Source: Sphingomonas naasensis (GTDB lineage: Bacteria; Pseudomonadota; Alphaproteobacteria; Sphingomonadales; Sphingomonadaceae). Taken from it: a stretch of DNA of 64,000 nt. Shown here in pieces: positions 51,745 through 60,211 of this stretch (the stretch's first letter is position 1; the number at the start of each line of letters is the position of its first letter). The notes below the pieces were generated by a model. It ran no database searches. It saw only the letters and a list, made by a program, of their open reading frames with translations, and was not told the origin of the DNA. Made by a program: the position numbers and the translations under genes. The stretch covers positions 1 through 64,000 of the forward strand of contig NZ_SRXU01000009.1 of NCBI RefSeq assembly GCF_004792695.1. Direction: 5' to 3'.

Positions 51745-51803
51745 GCGGTCAATTCCGCGCCGCCGGGGCGGAAGATATCCTCGTGGAGAGCCCGGAGAAA
51801 TAG
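51745..51803 (+). pseudogene. Decayed copy of the 3' end of the exported hypothetical gene
   Basis: GCGGTCAATTCCGCGCCGCC and GGGGCGGAAGATATCCTCGT match 50833-50898 of the gene at 50365, with a few substitutions and small deletions, and end in a stop at the same relative place. It abuts the etfA remnant, so the order is etfA-end then hypothetical-end, the reverse of the present gene order. Confidence 0.82.
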
Positions 51804-51806
51804 ACG

Positions 51807-52469
51807 CTAGAGGCCCAACCATTCGAGCGGGCGCGGCAGCGTCTCCGCCGAATAATCGACCTGCAGCACCCGGCGTCTGCGCAGGCCCTGCGCCGCCGCC
51901 GAGGCATGGACGATCGGAGTGGCGTAGATCCAGACATCGCCCGCTTCGGCGAGGCATTCTGCGGACCCGCATCGCGCTACCGCCTCACCGAGCCCGGATT
52001 CGGGGATCTTGCCGAGGCGGTGCGATCCCGGCGCGATCAGCAATGGAGCGTTATCCGCCGGCACGGCGTCGAGGTGGATGCGGACCGTCGCCATCTTCTC
52101 GATTATCGAAAAGGGCGGCTCGACATGCTGGAGGCCTGCTTTGACCGACCATGGGTCATAGCCCGGAATCTCGGCCCGCGCCTGGACCGCGATCGTGCGG
52201 TCCTGATGCCAGCCCAAGGCCCAGTTCGTCGCGGGGCTCTTGTCGAACAGGATCGCCCGGACGGGCCGCGCACCCTCGTCGAGCTTCGCCGCCGCAGCTG
52301 CGCCCAGCGCGGGGGGGACGAGCAGTTCCGCCAGCCCCGGGACGTTGCACAGCCGCACCCCAGCGCGATCCGACGGCAGCGTCGCGACGATCGCCTCGAG
52401 CGTGGACAGAAAAGGGGCGGCCGCACCGCGGAGGTGCGCCGCCCCATGTTCGTCGAAGTCGAGATCCAA
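51807..52469 (-). CDS. Phytanoyl-CoA dioxygenase (PhyH) family protein
   Basis: 220 residues of the Fe(II)/2-oxoglutarate oxygenase fold. The iron triad appears as His-x-Asp in LGWHQDRTIAV and a distal His in TPIVHASAAAQG, followed by the 2-oxoglutarate Arg in RRRRVLQVDYS. Early part ALGAAAAAKLDEGARPVRAI is a helix-rich cap. Substrate unknown; members hydroxylate diverse small molecules. It lies two bases past the etfA stop on the same strand. Confidence 0.85.
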   Translation of the reverse strand: MDLDFDEHGAAHLRGAAAPFLSTLEAIVATLPSDRAGVRLCNVPGLAELLVPPALGAAAAAKLDEGARPVRAILFDKSPATNWALGWHQDRTIAVQARAEIPGYDPWSVKAGLQHVEPPFSIIEKMATVRIHLDAVPADNAPLLIAPGSHRLGKIPESGLGEAVARCGSAECLAEAGDVWIYATPIVHASAAAQGLRRRRVLQVDYSAETLPRPLEWLGL

Positions 52470-52471
52470 GC

Positions 52472-53401
52472 TCAGAGCTTCCCGGTCAGCTCCGGGACGA
52501 TCTTGAACAGGTCGCCGACGAGGCCGATGTCCGCGACCTGGAAGATCGGGGCGTCCTCGTCCTTGTTGATCGCGATGATCGTCTTCGAATCCTTCATCCC
52601 GGCGAGGTGCTGGATCGCGCCCGAGATGCCGACCGCGATATAGACCTCCGGCGCGACGATCTTGCCGGTCTGGCCGACCTGATAGTCGTTGGGAACGTAA
52701 CCCGCGTCGACCGCGGCGCGCGAGGCGCCGACCGCGGCGCCGAGCTTGTCGGCGAGCGGCTCGATGATCGTATGGAAATTCTCGCTGTTCTGCAGCGCGC
52801 GGCCGCCCGAGACGATCACCTTGGCGCTGGTCAGCTCGGGGCGCGTCGATTCGGCGATCTCGGCGCCGGCAAAGGTCGAGAGACCCTTGTCGCCGGCAGC
52901 CGACACCGCCTCGACCGTGCCCGAACCGCCGCTGGTCGCCGCCTTGGCGAAGGCGGTGCCGCGCACGGTGATCACCAGCTTCTTGTCGCTGGTCTGCACG
53001 GTGGCGATCGCATTGCCGGCATAGATCGGACGGGTGAAGGTGTCGGGCCCTTCCACCGAGAGGATGTCCGAGATCTGCATCACGTCGAGGCCCGCGGCGA
53101 CGCGCGGCGCGATGTTCTTGCCGGTGGTGGTCGCCGGGAACAGCACCGCGTCGTGGCTGTCCATCAGCGCCACGATCAGCGGCGCGACATTCTCGGCCAG
53201 CGCATGCTCGTACGCCGCGTCGTCGGCGACATGGACCTTGCCCACGCCTTCGATCTTCGCCGCCTCGGCAGCGACGCCGTCGACGCCCTTGCCCGCGACG
53301 AGGAGGTGGACCTCACCCAGCTTCGCCGCGGCGGTCACCGCCGCGAGCGTGGCATCCTTGAGGCTCTGATTGTCGTGTTCGACCCAGACCAACGTCTTCA
53401 T
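52472..53401 (-). CDS. etfA: Electron transfer flavoprotein subunit alpha
   Basis: 309 residues. FAD-binding C-terminal domain with VSGGRALQNSENFHTIIEPLA-type loop, QVGQTGKIVAPEVYIAVGIS and the family signature AINKDEDAPIFQVADIGLVG. Accepts electrons from acyl-CoA and related dehydrogenases and passes them to ETF-ubiquinone oxidoreductase. ATG overlaps the etfB stop. A decayed copy of its 3' end stands 0.8 kb downstream. Confidence 0.97.
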   Translation of the reverse strand: MKTLVWVEHDNQSLKDATLAAVTAAAKLGEVHLLVAGKGVDGVAAEAAKIEGVGKVHVADDAAYEHALAENVAPLIVALMDSHDAVLFPATTTGKNIAPRVAAGLDVMQISDILSVEGPDTFTRPIYAGNAIATVQTSDKKLVITVRGTAFAKAATSGGSGTVEAVSAAGDKGLSTFAGAEIAESTRPELTSAKVIVSGGRALQNSENFHTIIEPLADKLGAAVGASRAAVDAGYVPNDYQVGQTGKIVAPEVYIAVGISGAIQHLAGMKDSKTIIAINKDEDAPIFQVADIGLVGDLFKIVPELTGKL

Positions 53402-54150
53402 TTCGCGACTCCCAGAGCCTTGAGCTTCTCGACCAGCTCGTCGACCGAGCCCACCTTGATGCCGGCCTGGCGCTTGCCGGGCTCGACCACCTTGAGCATT
53501 TTGAGCCGCGGCGAAACATCGACGCCGTAATCGGCGACGGTCTTCTTCGCGACCGGCTTGGTCTTGGCCTTCATGATGTTGGGCAGAGTCGCATAGCGCG
53601 GCTCGTTGAGTCGGAGATCGGTGGTGACGATCGCCGGCAGCTTGAGATCGACCGTCTCGAGCCCGCCATCGACTTCGCGGGTGACCTTCACCCGCTCGCC
53701 GGCGAGCTCGACCTTCGAGGCGAAAGTGCCCTGCGCCCAGCCGAGCAGCGCCGCCAGCATCTGGCCGGTCTGGTTCGAATCATCGTCGATCGCCTGCTTG
53801 CCGAGGATGATCAGCCCGGGCTGCTCCTCTTCGGCGACCTTGGCGAGCAGCTTGGCGACGCCGAGCGGCTCGACCTCGTCATCGGTCTGGATCAGGATGG
53901 CGCGATCGGCGCCCATCGCCCGCGCGGTGAGCAGCACGTCGGTCTCGGCCTTGGCGACGCCGATCGTGACGACGACGACTTCGGTGGCGACGCCCTTCTC
54001 CTTCAGGCGAACCGCCTCCTCGATCGCGATCTCGTCAAAGGGATTCATGCTCATCTTGACGTTGGCGAGGTCGACCCCCGTCCCGTCGGGCTTCACGCGG
54101 GGCTTCACATTATAGTCAAGCACGCGCTTGACCGGCACCAACAGCTTCAT
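53398..54150 (-). CDS. etfB: Electron transfer flavoprotein subunit beta
   Basis: 250 residues, opening MKLLVPVKRVLDYNVKPRVK, with NPFDEIAIEEAVRLKEKG, the AMP-binding GKQAIDDDSNQTGQMLAALLGW and VKVTREVDGGLETV. Partner of EtfA. First gene of the etfBA operon; a LiuR-like dyad lies about 75 bases upstream. Confidence 0.97.
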   Translation of the reverse strand: MKLLVPVKRVLDYNVKPRVKPDGTGVDLANVKMSMNPFDEIAIEEAVRLKEKGVATEVVVVTIGVAKAETDVLLTARAMGADRAILIQTDDEVEPLGVAKLLAKVAEEEQPGLIILGKQAIDDDSNQTGQMLAALLGWAQGTFASKVELAGERVKVTREVDGGLETVDLKLPAIVTTDLRLNEPRYATLPNIMKAKTKPVAKKTVADYGVDVSPRLKMLKVVEPGKRQAGIKVGSVDELVEKLKALGVAK

Positions 54151-54222
54151 CTGCTTCTCTCCCTTGGCTCTTCCCTGATCCCGGGGAGGAAAGGTCGAGC
54201 CTCGAATGATAACGTCACTGGC

Positions 54223-54243
54223 TTACGTTTACGCGAACGTCAA
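54223..54243 (-). promoter_or_regulatory. LiuR-like dyad upstream of etfBA
   Basis: TTACGTTTACGCGAACGTCA plus one A: arms TTACGTT and AACGTCAA around TACGCG. It resembles operators of the MerR-type LiuR regulators that control branched-chain amino acid and acyl-CoA breakdown in proteobacteria (from memory of the family motif). It overlaps the stop codon of the GFA gene. Confidence 0.5.
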
Positions 54244-54698
54244 CCTGCGTGAACGCGCGCGAATTCCTGTGTCAGCGGCTCGAAAGCCTCGGGCGGCGGG
54301 AAGGTTGCGAAGCGGTGCGTCGCGCCGGTCTTCGCCCAAGGCAGGCTTTCGGAGGTGAAGGTATCGACGAAAGGCGGATCCGCCGGGGGCGTGTCGAGCA
54401 GGGTCGTGCGGACATTCACGAAACTGTCGAAGCCGGCGGGCCGGGTGAACATCCAGCTCAGGCAATGGCCGCAGAAATAATGGCGAGACTCGCCGTGCAT
54501 CCCGCCGATCACGGGCTCGCCGGCGATGACTTCGAACCGCTCGGTGGGCCAGGCACCGCTGACCGAATAGGCACTCGCAGTCATCTTCTGGCAGCCGCGG
54601 CAATGGCACGCCGCGGTGAAGATCGGCGGGCCGGACAGGCGGAAGCGGACGCGCTCGCAGCGACATCCACCTTCCACCGTTCCGGCCGCGTCGGTCAT
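54240..54698 (-). CDS. GFA/CENP-V domain protein
   Basis: 152 residues with the seven-cysteine zinc pattern of the GFA fold: GGCRCERVRF, CHCRGCQKMT and FCGHCLSWMF, plus a beta-rich body. Named after glutathione-dependent formaldehyde-activating enzyme, but most members have no proven activity. Four-base overlap with sucC upstream on the same strand, so it may be its operon partner. Confidence 0.9.
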   Translation of the reverse strand: MTDAAGTVEGGCRCERVRFRLSGPPIFTAACHCRGCQKMTASAYSVSGAWPTERFEVIAGEPVIGGMHGESRHYFCGHCLSWMFTRPAGFDSFVNVRTTLLDTPPADPPFVDTFTSESLPWAKTGATHRFATFPPPEAFEPLTQEFARVHAG

Positions 54699-55894
54699 GC
54701 CGCCTTCTGGACCTCCGCGACGATCTTGCGCGCCGCGTCGCCGAGATCGTTCGCGGGAACGATGGCGAGGCCCGAATTGGCGAGGATGTCCTTGCCCTGC
54801 TGGACGTTGGTGCCCTCGAGGCGGACGACCAGCGGCACCTGGAGGTTCACTTCCTTCGCCGCGGCGACGATGCCCTCGGCGATGATGTCGCAGCGCATGA
54901 TCCCGCCGAAGATGTTGACGAGGATGCCCTTCACCGCCGGATCGCTCAGGATGATCTTGAACGCCGCGGTGACCTTCTCCTTGTTGGCGCCGCCGCCGAC
55001 GTCGAGGAAGTTCGCGGGGAACATGCCGTTGAGCTTGATGATGTCCATCGTCGCCATGGCGAGGCCGGCGCCATTGACCATGCAGCCGATGTCGCCGTCG
55101 AGCTTGATATAGGCGAGGTCGTACTTCGACGCCTCGAGCTCGGCGGGATCCTCTTCGCTCTCGTCGCGCAGCGCGGCGAGATCCTTGTGGCGGAACATCG
55201 CGTTGCCGTCGAAGCCGACCTTGGCGTCGAGGACGAGGAGATTGCCCTGCTCGGTCAGTGCCAGCGGGTTGACCTCGATCTGCTCGGCGTCGGTGCCGAG
55301 GAAGGCGGCGTAGAGCGACGACGCGACCTTGGCGGCCTGCTTGCCCTGATCGCCGGTGAGCCCGAGCGCGGCGGCGACGGCGCGGCCGTGGTGCGGCTGG
55401 AAGCCGGTCGCGGGATCGACGGCGAAGGTGTGGATCTTCTCGGGAGTGGCATGCGCGACTTCCTCGATGTCCATGCCGCCCTCGGTCGAGACGACGAAGG
55501 CGACGCGGCCGGTGGCGCGATCGACGAGCAAGGCGAGGTAGAATTCCTTCGCGATGTCGGCGCCGTCGGTGATGTAGAGGCGATTGACCTGCTTGCCGGC
55601 CTCTCCGGTCTGGATCGTCACCAGCGTGTTGCCGAGCATGTCGGTGGCGTGCGCGCGGACCTCGTCGAGCGTGAAGGCGAGGCGGACGCCGCCCTTGGCG
55701 TCGGGGCCGAGCTCCTTGAACTTGCCCTTGCCGCGGCCGCCGGCATGGATCTGCGACTTCACCACATAAAGCGGCCCGGGGAGCTGCTTCGCGGCCTCGA
55801 CGGCTTCCTCGACAGTGAAGGCGGCATGGCCCGCGGCGATCGGCGCGCCGTACTTGGCGAGGAGTTCCTTGGCCTGATATTCGTGGATGTTCAT
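54695..55894 (-). CDS. sucC: Succinyl-CoA synthetase subunit beta
   Basis: 399 residues: MNIHEYQAKELLAKYGAPIA opening, ATP-grasp domain with GGRGKGKFKELG, EVNPLALTEQGNLLVLDAK, and the CoA-ligase half with GAGLAMATMDIIKLNG and NIFGGIMRCDIIAEGI. TCA-cycle substrate-level phosphorylation. The alpha subunit gene (sucD) is not in the window; the following gene is the GFA protein instead, so sucD must lie elsewhere. Confidence 0.96.
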   Translation of the reverse strand: MNIHEYQAKELLAKYGAPIAAGHAAFTVEEAVEAAKQLPGPLYVVKSQIHAGGRGKGKFKELGPDAKGGVRLAFTLDEVRAHATDMLGNTLVTIQTGEAGKQVNRLYITDGADIAKEFYLALLVDRATGRVAFVVSTEGGMDIEEVAHATPEKIHTFAVDPATGFQPHHGRAVAAALGLTGDQGKQAAKVASSLYAAFLGTDAEQIEVNPLALTEQGNLLVLDAKVGFDGNAMFRHKDLAALRDESEEDPAELEASKYDLAYIKLDGDIGCMVNGAGLAMATMDIIKLNGMFPANFLDVGGGANKEKVTAAFKIILSDPAVKGILVNIFGGIMRCDIIAEGIVAAAKEVNLQVPLVVRLEGTNVQQGKDILANSGLAIVPANDLGDAARKIVAEVQKAA

Positions 55895-55976
55895 GGGCGC
55901 GCCCTCATGTTGCTGGCGGAGTTTGCGCCGGCCTTAAGCACGGCACGCCGCGGAATCCAAATCTTTTCCGCTCAAA

Positions 55977-55997
55977 TGCAATTGCGACGTAATTGCA
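55977..55997 (-). promoter_or_regulatory. Inverted repeat in the sucC upstream region
   Basis: TGCAATT-GCGACGT-AATTGCA: 7-bp arms around 7 bases, in an AT-rich island about 83 bases before the sucC start. A dimeric regulator site is likely; the identity is unknown. The rest of 55895-56051 shows nothing else. Confidence 0.5.
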
Positions 55998-56051
55998 ATA
56001 ATTGCCCTGGACAGCGCGTCGCGGGGCCGAATCGCTGACCGCAGCGGAAGC

Positions 56052-56360
56052 TCAGCCCGCCAGCCCGGTGGCGCAGAGCGCCGCCGAGCTCGAGGTGACG
56101 CCGAGAATCTCGGCATCGCCGAGCGCGCGGACGCGGTGGAGGAACTGATCGACCGACTCGGCGCCGCCGGCATAGGGGAGGTCGGCGATCCGCATCAGCT
56201 GCTTGAGCGACAACCGATCGACCATCCGCTCGGCCATGCACGCCGAGAGCGGCTTGGGGAGGCCGGCGCGGATCAGCCCCGAGCGGAGCCGTGCCTCGGG
56301 TACGGCGCAGCCGGCGAGCAACGAAGCGGCGAGCGCCAAAAGCGTGGTGGTTCTGATCAT
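56052..56360 (-). CDS. Putative lipoprotein
   Basis: 102 residues. Signal MIRTTTLLALAASLLAGC with lipobox LAGC, Cys18. The mature part has an ACMAERMVDRLSLKQLMRIAD helix and two further cysteines; otherwise featureless. Divergent from the DUF1579-like gene with only 22 bases between. Confidence 0.75.
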   Translation of the reverse strand: MIRTTTLLALAASLLAGCAVPEARLRSGLIRAGLPKPLSACMAERMVDRLSLKQLMRIADLPYAGGAESVDQFLHRVRALGDAEILGVTSSSAALCATGLAG

Positions 56361-56382
56361 CGCGCCCCGCTATCGGGCGTCG

Positions 56383-56871
56383 ATGTTCCTCGCAACCGCG
56401 CTCGCGCTCGCCCCGCCTCCCCTCGATCCCGCCCATGCCGCGCTCGACCGACTAGCCGGCTGCTGGGACGCGCCGGGCGAGGTGCTGGGCAAGCCGGTGC
56501 GGACGCGCGTTCGCGGCGCGTGGCGGCTCGGCAGCCGCTATCTGCTGCTCGAGATGCACGGGCTCGATCCCGCCGACCCCTATGACGCCGCGATCCTGCT
56601 CGGCGATCACGACAAGCGCTGGATCAACAGCTGGTGGATGGACAGCTTCGGCGCCGGCTACAGCGCCGGGGGCGTGGGCGAGGTCAAGAACGGCGCCATC
56701 GAGGTCCTCTACAGCTATCCCGACGCGACCTATACCAATCGCCTCGTATCCGACGGGAAGGGCTGGCGCTGGACCATCGTCGAACGCAAGCATGTCGGCG
56801 GCGGCGAGAAGGCCTTCGCCTCCTATCGCCTGACGCCCATGCCGTGCGACGATACGCGCTTCGCGTTCTGA
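56383..56871 (+). CDS. DUF1579-like exported protein
   Basis: 162 residues from ATG 56383. Short hydrophobic start (MFLATALALAPPPLD) then a beta-barrel-like domain: LDRLAGCWDAPGEVLG, RGAWRLGSRYLLLEMHG, DHDKRWINSWWMDSFGAGYS and TNRLVSDGKGWRWTIVE. This pattern of repeated strands with WxxxS resembles DUF1579 and other lipocalin-like folds. No enzyme residues seen. Confidence 0.68.
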   Translation: MFLATALALAPPPLDPAHAALDRLAGCWDAPGEVLGKPVRTRVRGAWRLGSRYLLLEMHGLDPADPYDAAILLGDHDKRWINSWWMDSFGAGYSAGGVGEVKNGAIEVLYSYPDATYTNRLVSDGKGWRWTIVERKHVGGGEKAFASYRLTPMPCDDTRFAF

Positions 56872-56911
56872 CAGACATGACGCGGCGCCCTACGCACCCT
56901 ATCTGGCAAGC

Positions 56912-57412
56912 ATGAACCCGTGGCTCGGCATCCTGTTGTTCCTCGGCACCGTCGCCGGGATGGAGGGCTTCGCCTGTGCCGCGCATCGCTGGGTGATGCA
57001 CGGCCCCGGCTGGTTCCTCCATGCCAGCCACCACCGCGCGCGCACCGGCGCGTTCGAGTGGAACGACCTTTATGCGGTGGTCTTCGCGATCCCGTCGATC
57101 GTGCTGCTGCTCGGCGGGGTCCAGCTCGGCTGGTGGCCGGGCTGCACATGGATCGGCGCGGGAATCGCCGCCTATGGCGCGATCTATTTCGGCTTTCACG
57201 ACGTCATCGTCCACAAGCGGCTGCCGCACCGCTATGTCGCCCGCTCGCGCTACATGAAGCGTATCGTCCAGGCGCATCGGCTCCACCACGCGGTCGAATC
57301 GAAGCACGGCACGGTCAGCTTCGGATTTCTCTGGGCGCCACCCGCCGACACGCTCAAGCGCCAGCTCAAGGCGCGCGGCGGCTTGATCCGGGTTAGTGTT
57401 GCGCCGGATTGA
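56912..57412 (+). CDS. crtZ: Beta-carotene hydroxylase
   Basis: 166 residues, four membrane segments, with the di-iron histidine clusters in order: HRWVMH, HASHH, HDVIVHKRLPH and HRLHH. Hydroxylates beta-ionone rings to give zeaxanthin, in keeping with a yellow-pigmented sphingomonad. Other carotenoid genes are absent from the window, so it is a detached member of the pathway. Confidence 0.94.
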   Translation: MNPWLGILLFLGTVAGMEGFACAAHRWVMHGPGWFLHASHHRARTGAFEWNDLYAVVFAIPSIVLLLGGVQLGWWPGCTWIGAGIAAYGAIYFGFHDVIVHKRLPHRYVARSRYMKRIVQAHRLHHAVESKHGTVSFGFLWAPPADTLKRQLKARGGLIRVSVAPD

Positions 57413-57445
57413 CGCGCGCGGCGGGGCGGCACACATGAAGAGCCC

Positions 57446-57880
57446 ATGGAACAGCTCAACCTGTCCGAGTCCGAATGGCGCAAGCGCCTCAGCCCGGAAC
57501 AGTTCCACGTGCTGCGCGAGGCCGGCACCGAACGCGCTTTTTCCGGCCGCTACAACGACAACAAGGCCGACGGCATCTATCGCTGCGCGGCGTGCCAGCT
57601 CGAATTGTTCGATAGCGCCGACAAATATGATTCGGGATCGGGCTGGCCGAGCTTCACCCAACCGATCGCGGCCGGCCATGTCGTCGAGCATGCCGATGTC
57701 AGCCACGGCATGCGCCGGGTCGAGGTGCGCTGCGCGCGCTGCGACGGGCATCTCGGCCATGTCTTCCCCGACGGGCCGCCGCCGACCGGGCTACGCTATT
57801 GCATGAATTCGGTCAGCCTCGATTTTCGTTCACGCAGCGGCAACGCAAACGGCGCTAGCAGCGACCCGTCCGGCGCCTGA
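57446..57880 (+). CDS. msrB: Peptide-methionine (R)-S-oxide reductase
   Basis: 144 residues. Zinc cysteines at 47 and 50 (CAAC) and 96 and 99 (CARC), GSGWPSFTQPI, GHLGHVFPDG and the catalytic Cys119 in RYCMNSVSL. No signal peptide, unlike the MsrA at 34.3 kb, so the two act in different compartments. The C-terminal tail after residue 125 is Ser/Gly-rich. Confidence 0.96.
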   Translation: MEQLNLSESEWRKRLSPEQFHVLREAGTERAFSGRYNDNKADGIYRCAACQLELFDSADKYDSGSGWPSFTQPIAAGHVVEHADVSHGMRRVEVRCARCDGHLGHVFPDGPPPTGLRYCMNSVSLDFRSRSGNANGASSDPSGA

Positions 57881-57921
57881 TTCTTGTGAGCCGACGGTTT
57901 AGGGCTTAACCACCGCTTCCG

Positions 57922-60063
57922 ATGGCTTCCAGAAAACCGCAAACCTCCGCACGCAAATCCTGGTGGCGCACCGGCTCGGGCTGGAAAAAGCTCGGGATCT
58001 GGACGCTGATCGCCGGCGTCAGCGTCGGGCTGCTCGCCGTGATCGCGCTGCTGATCGCGGTCTATTCGACCAAATCCTCGCTGCCGAGCTATGACGAGCT
58101 CAAATCCTCGCCCAACGGCCAGATGATCCGCGTCCATGCGGTCGACGGCACCGTGCTGGTGTCGCTCGGGCCGAGCTATGGCGAATGGATCAAATATGAC
58201 CAGATCCCCGCGGTGATGCGCGATGCGATCGTCGCGGTCGAGGATCGCCGTTTCGAGAATCACTGGGGCGTCGATCCCTGGGGCCTCGCCCGCGCGGTGC
58301 GCACCGGCATCGCCAATCGCGGCACCGGCCGCCGCCTCCAGGGCGCCTCGACGATCACCCAGCAGGTCGCGCGGACGATCTTCCTGTCGAACAAATATGA
58401 TTTCGGGCGGAAGATGCGCGAGGCGGTGCTCGCGCTGGCGATGGAGCGCAAATTCTCGAAGGAGCAGATCCTCGAGCTCTATCTCAACAAGGTCTATTTC
58501 GGCGGCGGCGCCTATGGCATCGACGCCGCGAGCCGCAAATTCTTCGGCCATCCCGCGACCAATCTGAGCCTCGCCGAGGCGGCGGTGATCGCCGGCCTCG
58601 TCAAGGCGCCGTCGCATTATTCGCCGACCGCCGATGCCGAGGCGGCGGTGAGCCGCGCCAGCGTGGTGCTCGACGTGATGGCCGAGACCGGCAAGATCAG
58701 CCAGGCGACCGCTTCGGCGACCGATCCGCGCACCGTCAAGCTCGCCCCCGAGCCGCGCCAGAACAGCGTGCGCTACTTCACCGACTGGGCGCTGCCGCAG
58801 CTCGAGATGCTGATCGACGAGACCGAGGCGCCGCTCGAGGTGTGGACGACGCTCGATCTCAACATGCAGCGCGCCGCCGACGAGGCGATCCGCAAGAACG
58901 CGCCGGCCAACGCGCAGGGCGCGCTGGTCAGCCTCGACCGCGACGGCGCGGTGCGCGCGATGGTCGGCGGCAAGGATTATGTCGCGTCGATCTACAACCG
59001 CGCGACGCAGGCGGTCCGCCAGCCCGGCTCGGCGTTCAAGCTGTTCGTCTATCTCTCGGCGCTCGAGGCCGGGCACAAGCTCGACGACATCGTCGTCGAC
59101 GAGCCGGTGACGATCAACGGCTGGACCCCGCGCAACAATTCGGGGCGCAATTCGGGGCAGGTCACGCTGCGCACCGCCTTCGCCTATTCGCTCAACACGA
59201 TCGCGGCCAAGCTCGGCCAGGAAGTGGGCTTCGGCACCGTCGCCGACATGGCGCGGCGCTTCGGCATCACCACCCCGATCAACACCCAGCCGGCGATGGT
59301 GCTCGGCACCTCGAACGTGCGGCTGATCGACATGACCCGCGCCTTCGCCTCGGTGGGGCAGAAGGGCGTCGCGGTCACCCCGTTCGGCATCACCCGCGTC
59401 ACCGCGAACGGCAATGTCATCTACCAGCACGAAGTCGATACCAGCCATGTGCTGGTGGCGCCCTATGTCGCCGCGCAGATGACCGATCTGCTCCAGACCG
59501 CGGTGGCGACCGGCAGCGGCCATGCGGCGCAGATCGGCCGCCCGGTCGCCGGCAAGACCGGCACCACCACCTCGAACAAGGACGGCTGGTTCGTCGGCTT
59601 CTCGAGCGGGCTGACCACCGGAGTGTGGATGGGCCGCGACGACGCCAAGGTGGTTCCCGGGCTGCAGGGCGGCACCGCGCCGGCGCGCGCCTTCGCATCG
59701 TTCATGAGCAAGGCCGTCGCCAACCGGCCGGTCGAGCCGTTCGAGACGCAGGTGACGCTGCCCGAATGGCAGCTCGAGCCCGAGGACAATGCCTATTACA
59801 CCCAGCCCGACAACGGCATGTTCGTCGACGCGGACGGCAATCCGCTGCCCGAGGACCAGCAGCCACGCAGCGACGGGACCGAGGAGCAGCAGGGCGACGA
59901 GCAGCTCGACCAGGACTGGATCGACCGGATGACCGGCAATCGCCCGCCGGCGCCGGCGCCGCAGCAACAGCCCGATCCCGGCCGCGCCCCGCCGCCGCGC
60001 GACGGCGCGCGCCAGCCGCCGCAGGAACGCACGCCGCCGCGCGACAATCCGGAAGGGTTCTAG
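57922..60063 (+). CDS. Penicillin-binding protein 1A-type transglycosylase/transpeptidase
   Basis: 713 residues. Cytoplasmic basic head, one membrane anchor (about 26-50), GT51 domain with VEDRRFENHWGVDPWG, GASTITQQVAR and FGGGAYGIDAASRKFF; then the penicillin-binding domain with Ser370 in RQPGSAFKLF, the SLN motif in AYSLNTIAAK and KTGTTTSNKDGWFVGF. The tail from about 655 is Pro/Gln-rich. Polymerises and cross-links peptidoglycan. Confidence 0.94.
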   Translation: MASRKPQTSARKSWWRTGSGWKKLGIWTLIAGVSVGLLAVIALLIAVYSTKSSLPSYDELKSSPNGQMIRVHAVDGTVLVSLGPSYGEWIKYDQIPAVMRDAIVAVEDRRFENHWGVDPWGLARAVRTGIANRGTGRRLQGASTITQQVARTIFLSNKYDFGRKMREAVLALAMERKFSKEQILELYLNKVYFGGGAYGIDAASRKFFGHPATNLSLAEAAVIAGLVKAPSHYSPTADAEAAVSRASVVLDVMAETGKISQATASATDPRTVKLAPEPRQNSVRYFTDWALPQLEMLIDETEAPLEVWTTLDLNMQRAADEAIRKNAPANAQGALVSLDRDGAVRAMVGGKDYVASIYNRATQAVRQPGSAFKLFVYLSALEAGHKLDDIVVDEPVTINGWTPRNNSGRNSGQVTLRTAFAYSLNTIAAKLGQEVGFGTVADMARRFGITTPINTQPAMVLGTSNVRLIDMTRAFASVGQKGVAVTPFGITRVTANGNVIYQHEVDTSHVLVAPYVAAQMTDLLQTAVATGSGHAAQIGRPVAGKTGTTTSNKDGWFVGFSSGLTTGVWMGRDDAKVVPGLQGGTAPARAFASFMSKAVANRPVEPFETQVTLPEWQLEPEDNAYYTQPDNGMFVDADGNPLPEDQQPRSDGTEEQQGDEQLDQDWIDRMTGNRPPAPAPQQQPDPGRAPPPRDGARQPPQERTPPRDNPEGF

Positions 60064-60066
60064 AAA

Positions 60067-60198
60067 ATCCTCCCTCGCGCAGCGGGGGAGGGGGACCAGC
60101 GAAGCTGGTGGAGGGGGCATCTCAACGGGCGACATGGCTTGGGGAGAAGCCCCCTCCGTCGCCTTCGGCGCCACCTCCCCCGCTTCGCGAGGGAGGAT
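60067..60198. repeat. Dispersed palindromic intergenic repeat, full copy 3
   Basis: Same plan as copy 1 (11726-11858), with which it shares GGGGGACCA, GAAGCTGGTGGAG, CCCCCTCCGTCGCCTTCGGC and GCCACCTCCCCCGC. End palindrome ATCCTCCCTCGCG..CGCGAGGGAGGAT. Sits between the convergent PBP and YgjP genes and may end both transcripts. Confidence 0.88.
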
Positions 60199-60211
60199 CT
60201 ACGGGATCGGG

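Noticed and set aside
57796..60174. 792-residue open frame antisense to the PBP1A gene
   Set aside because: It is the mirror of a GC-rich coding frame, reads as His/Arg/Asp/Gly-rich low-complexity sequence, has no domain, and lies opposite a convincing penicillin-binding protein.
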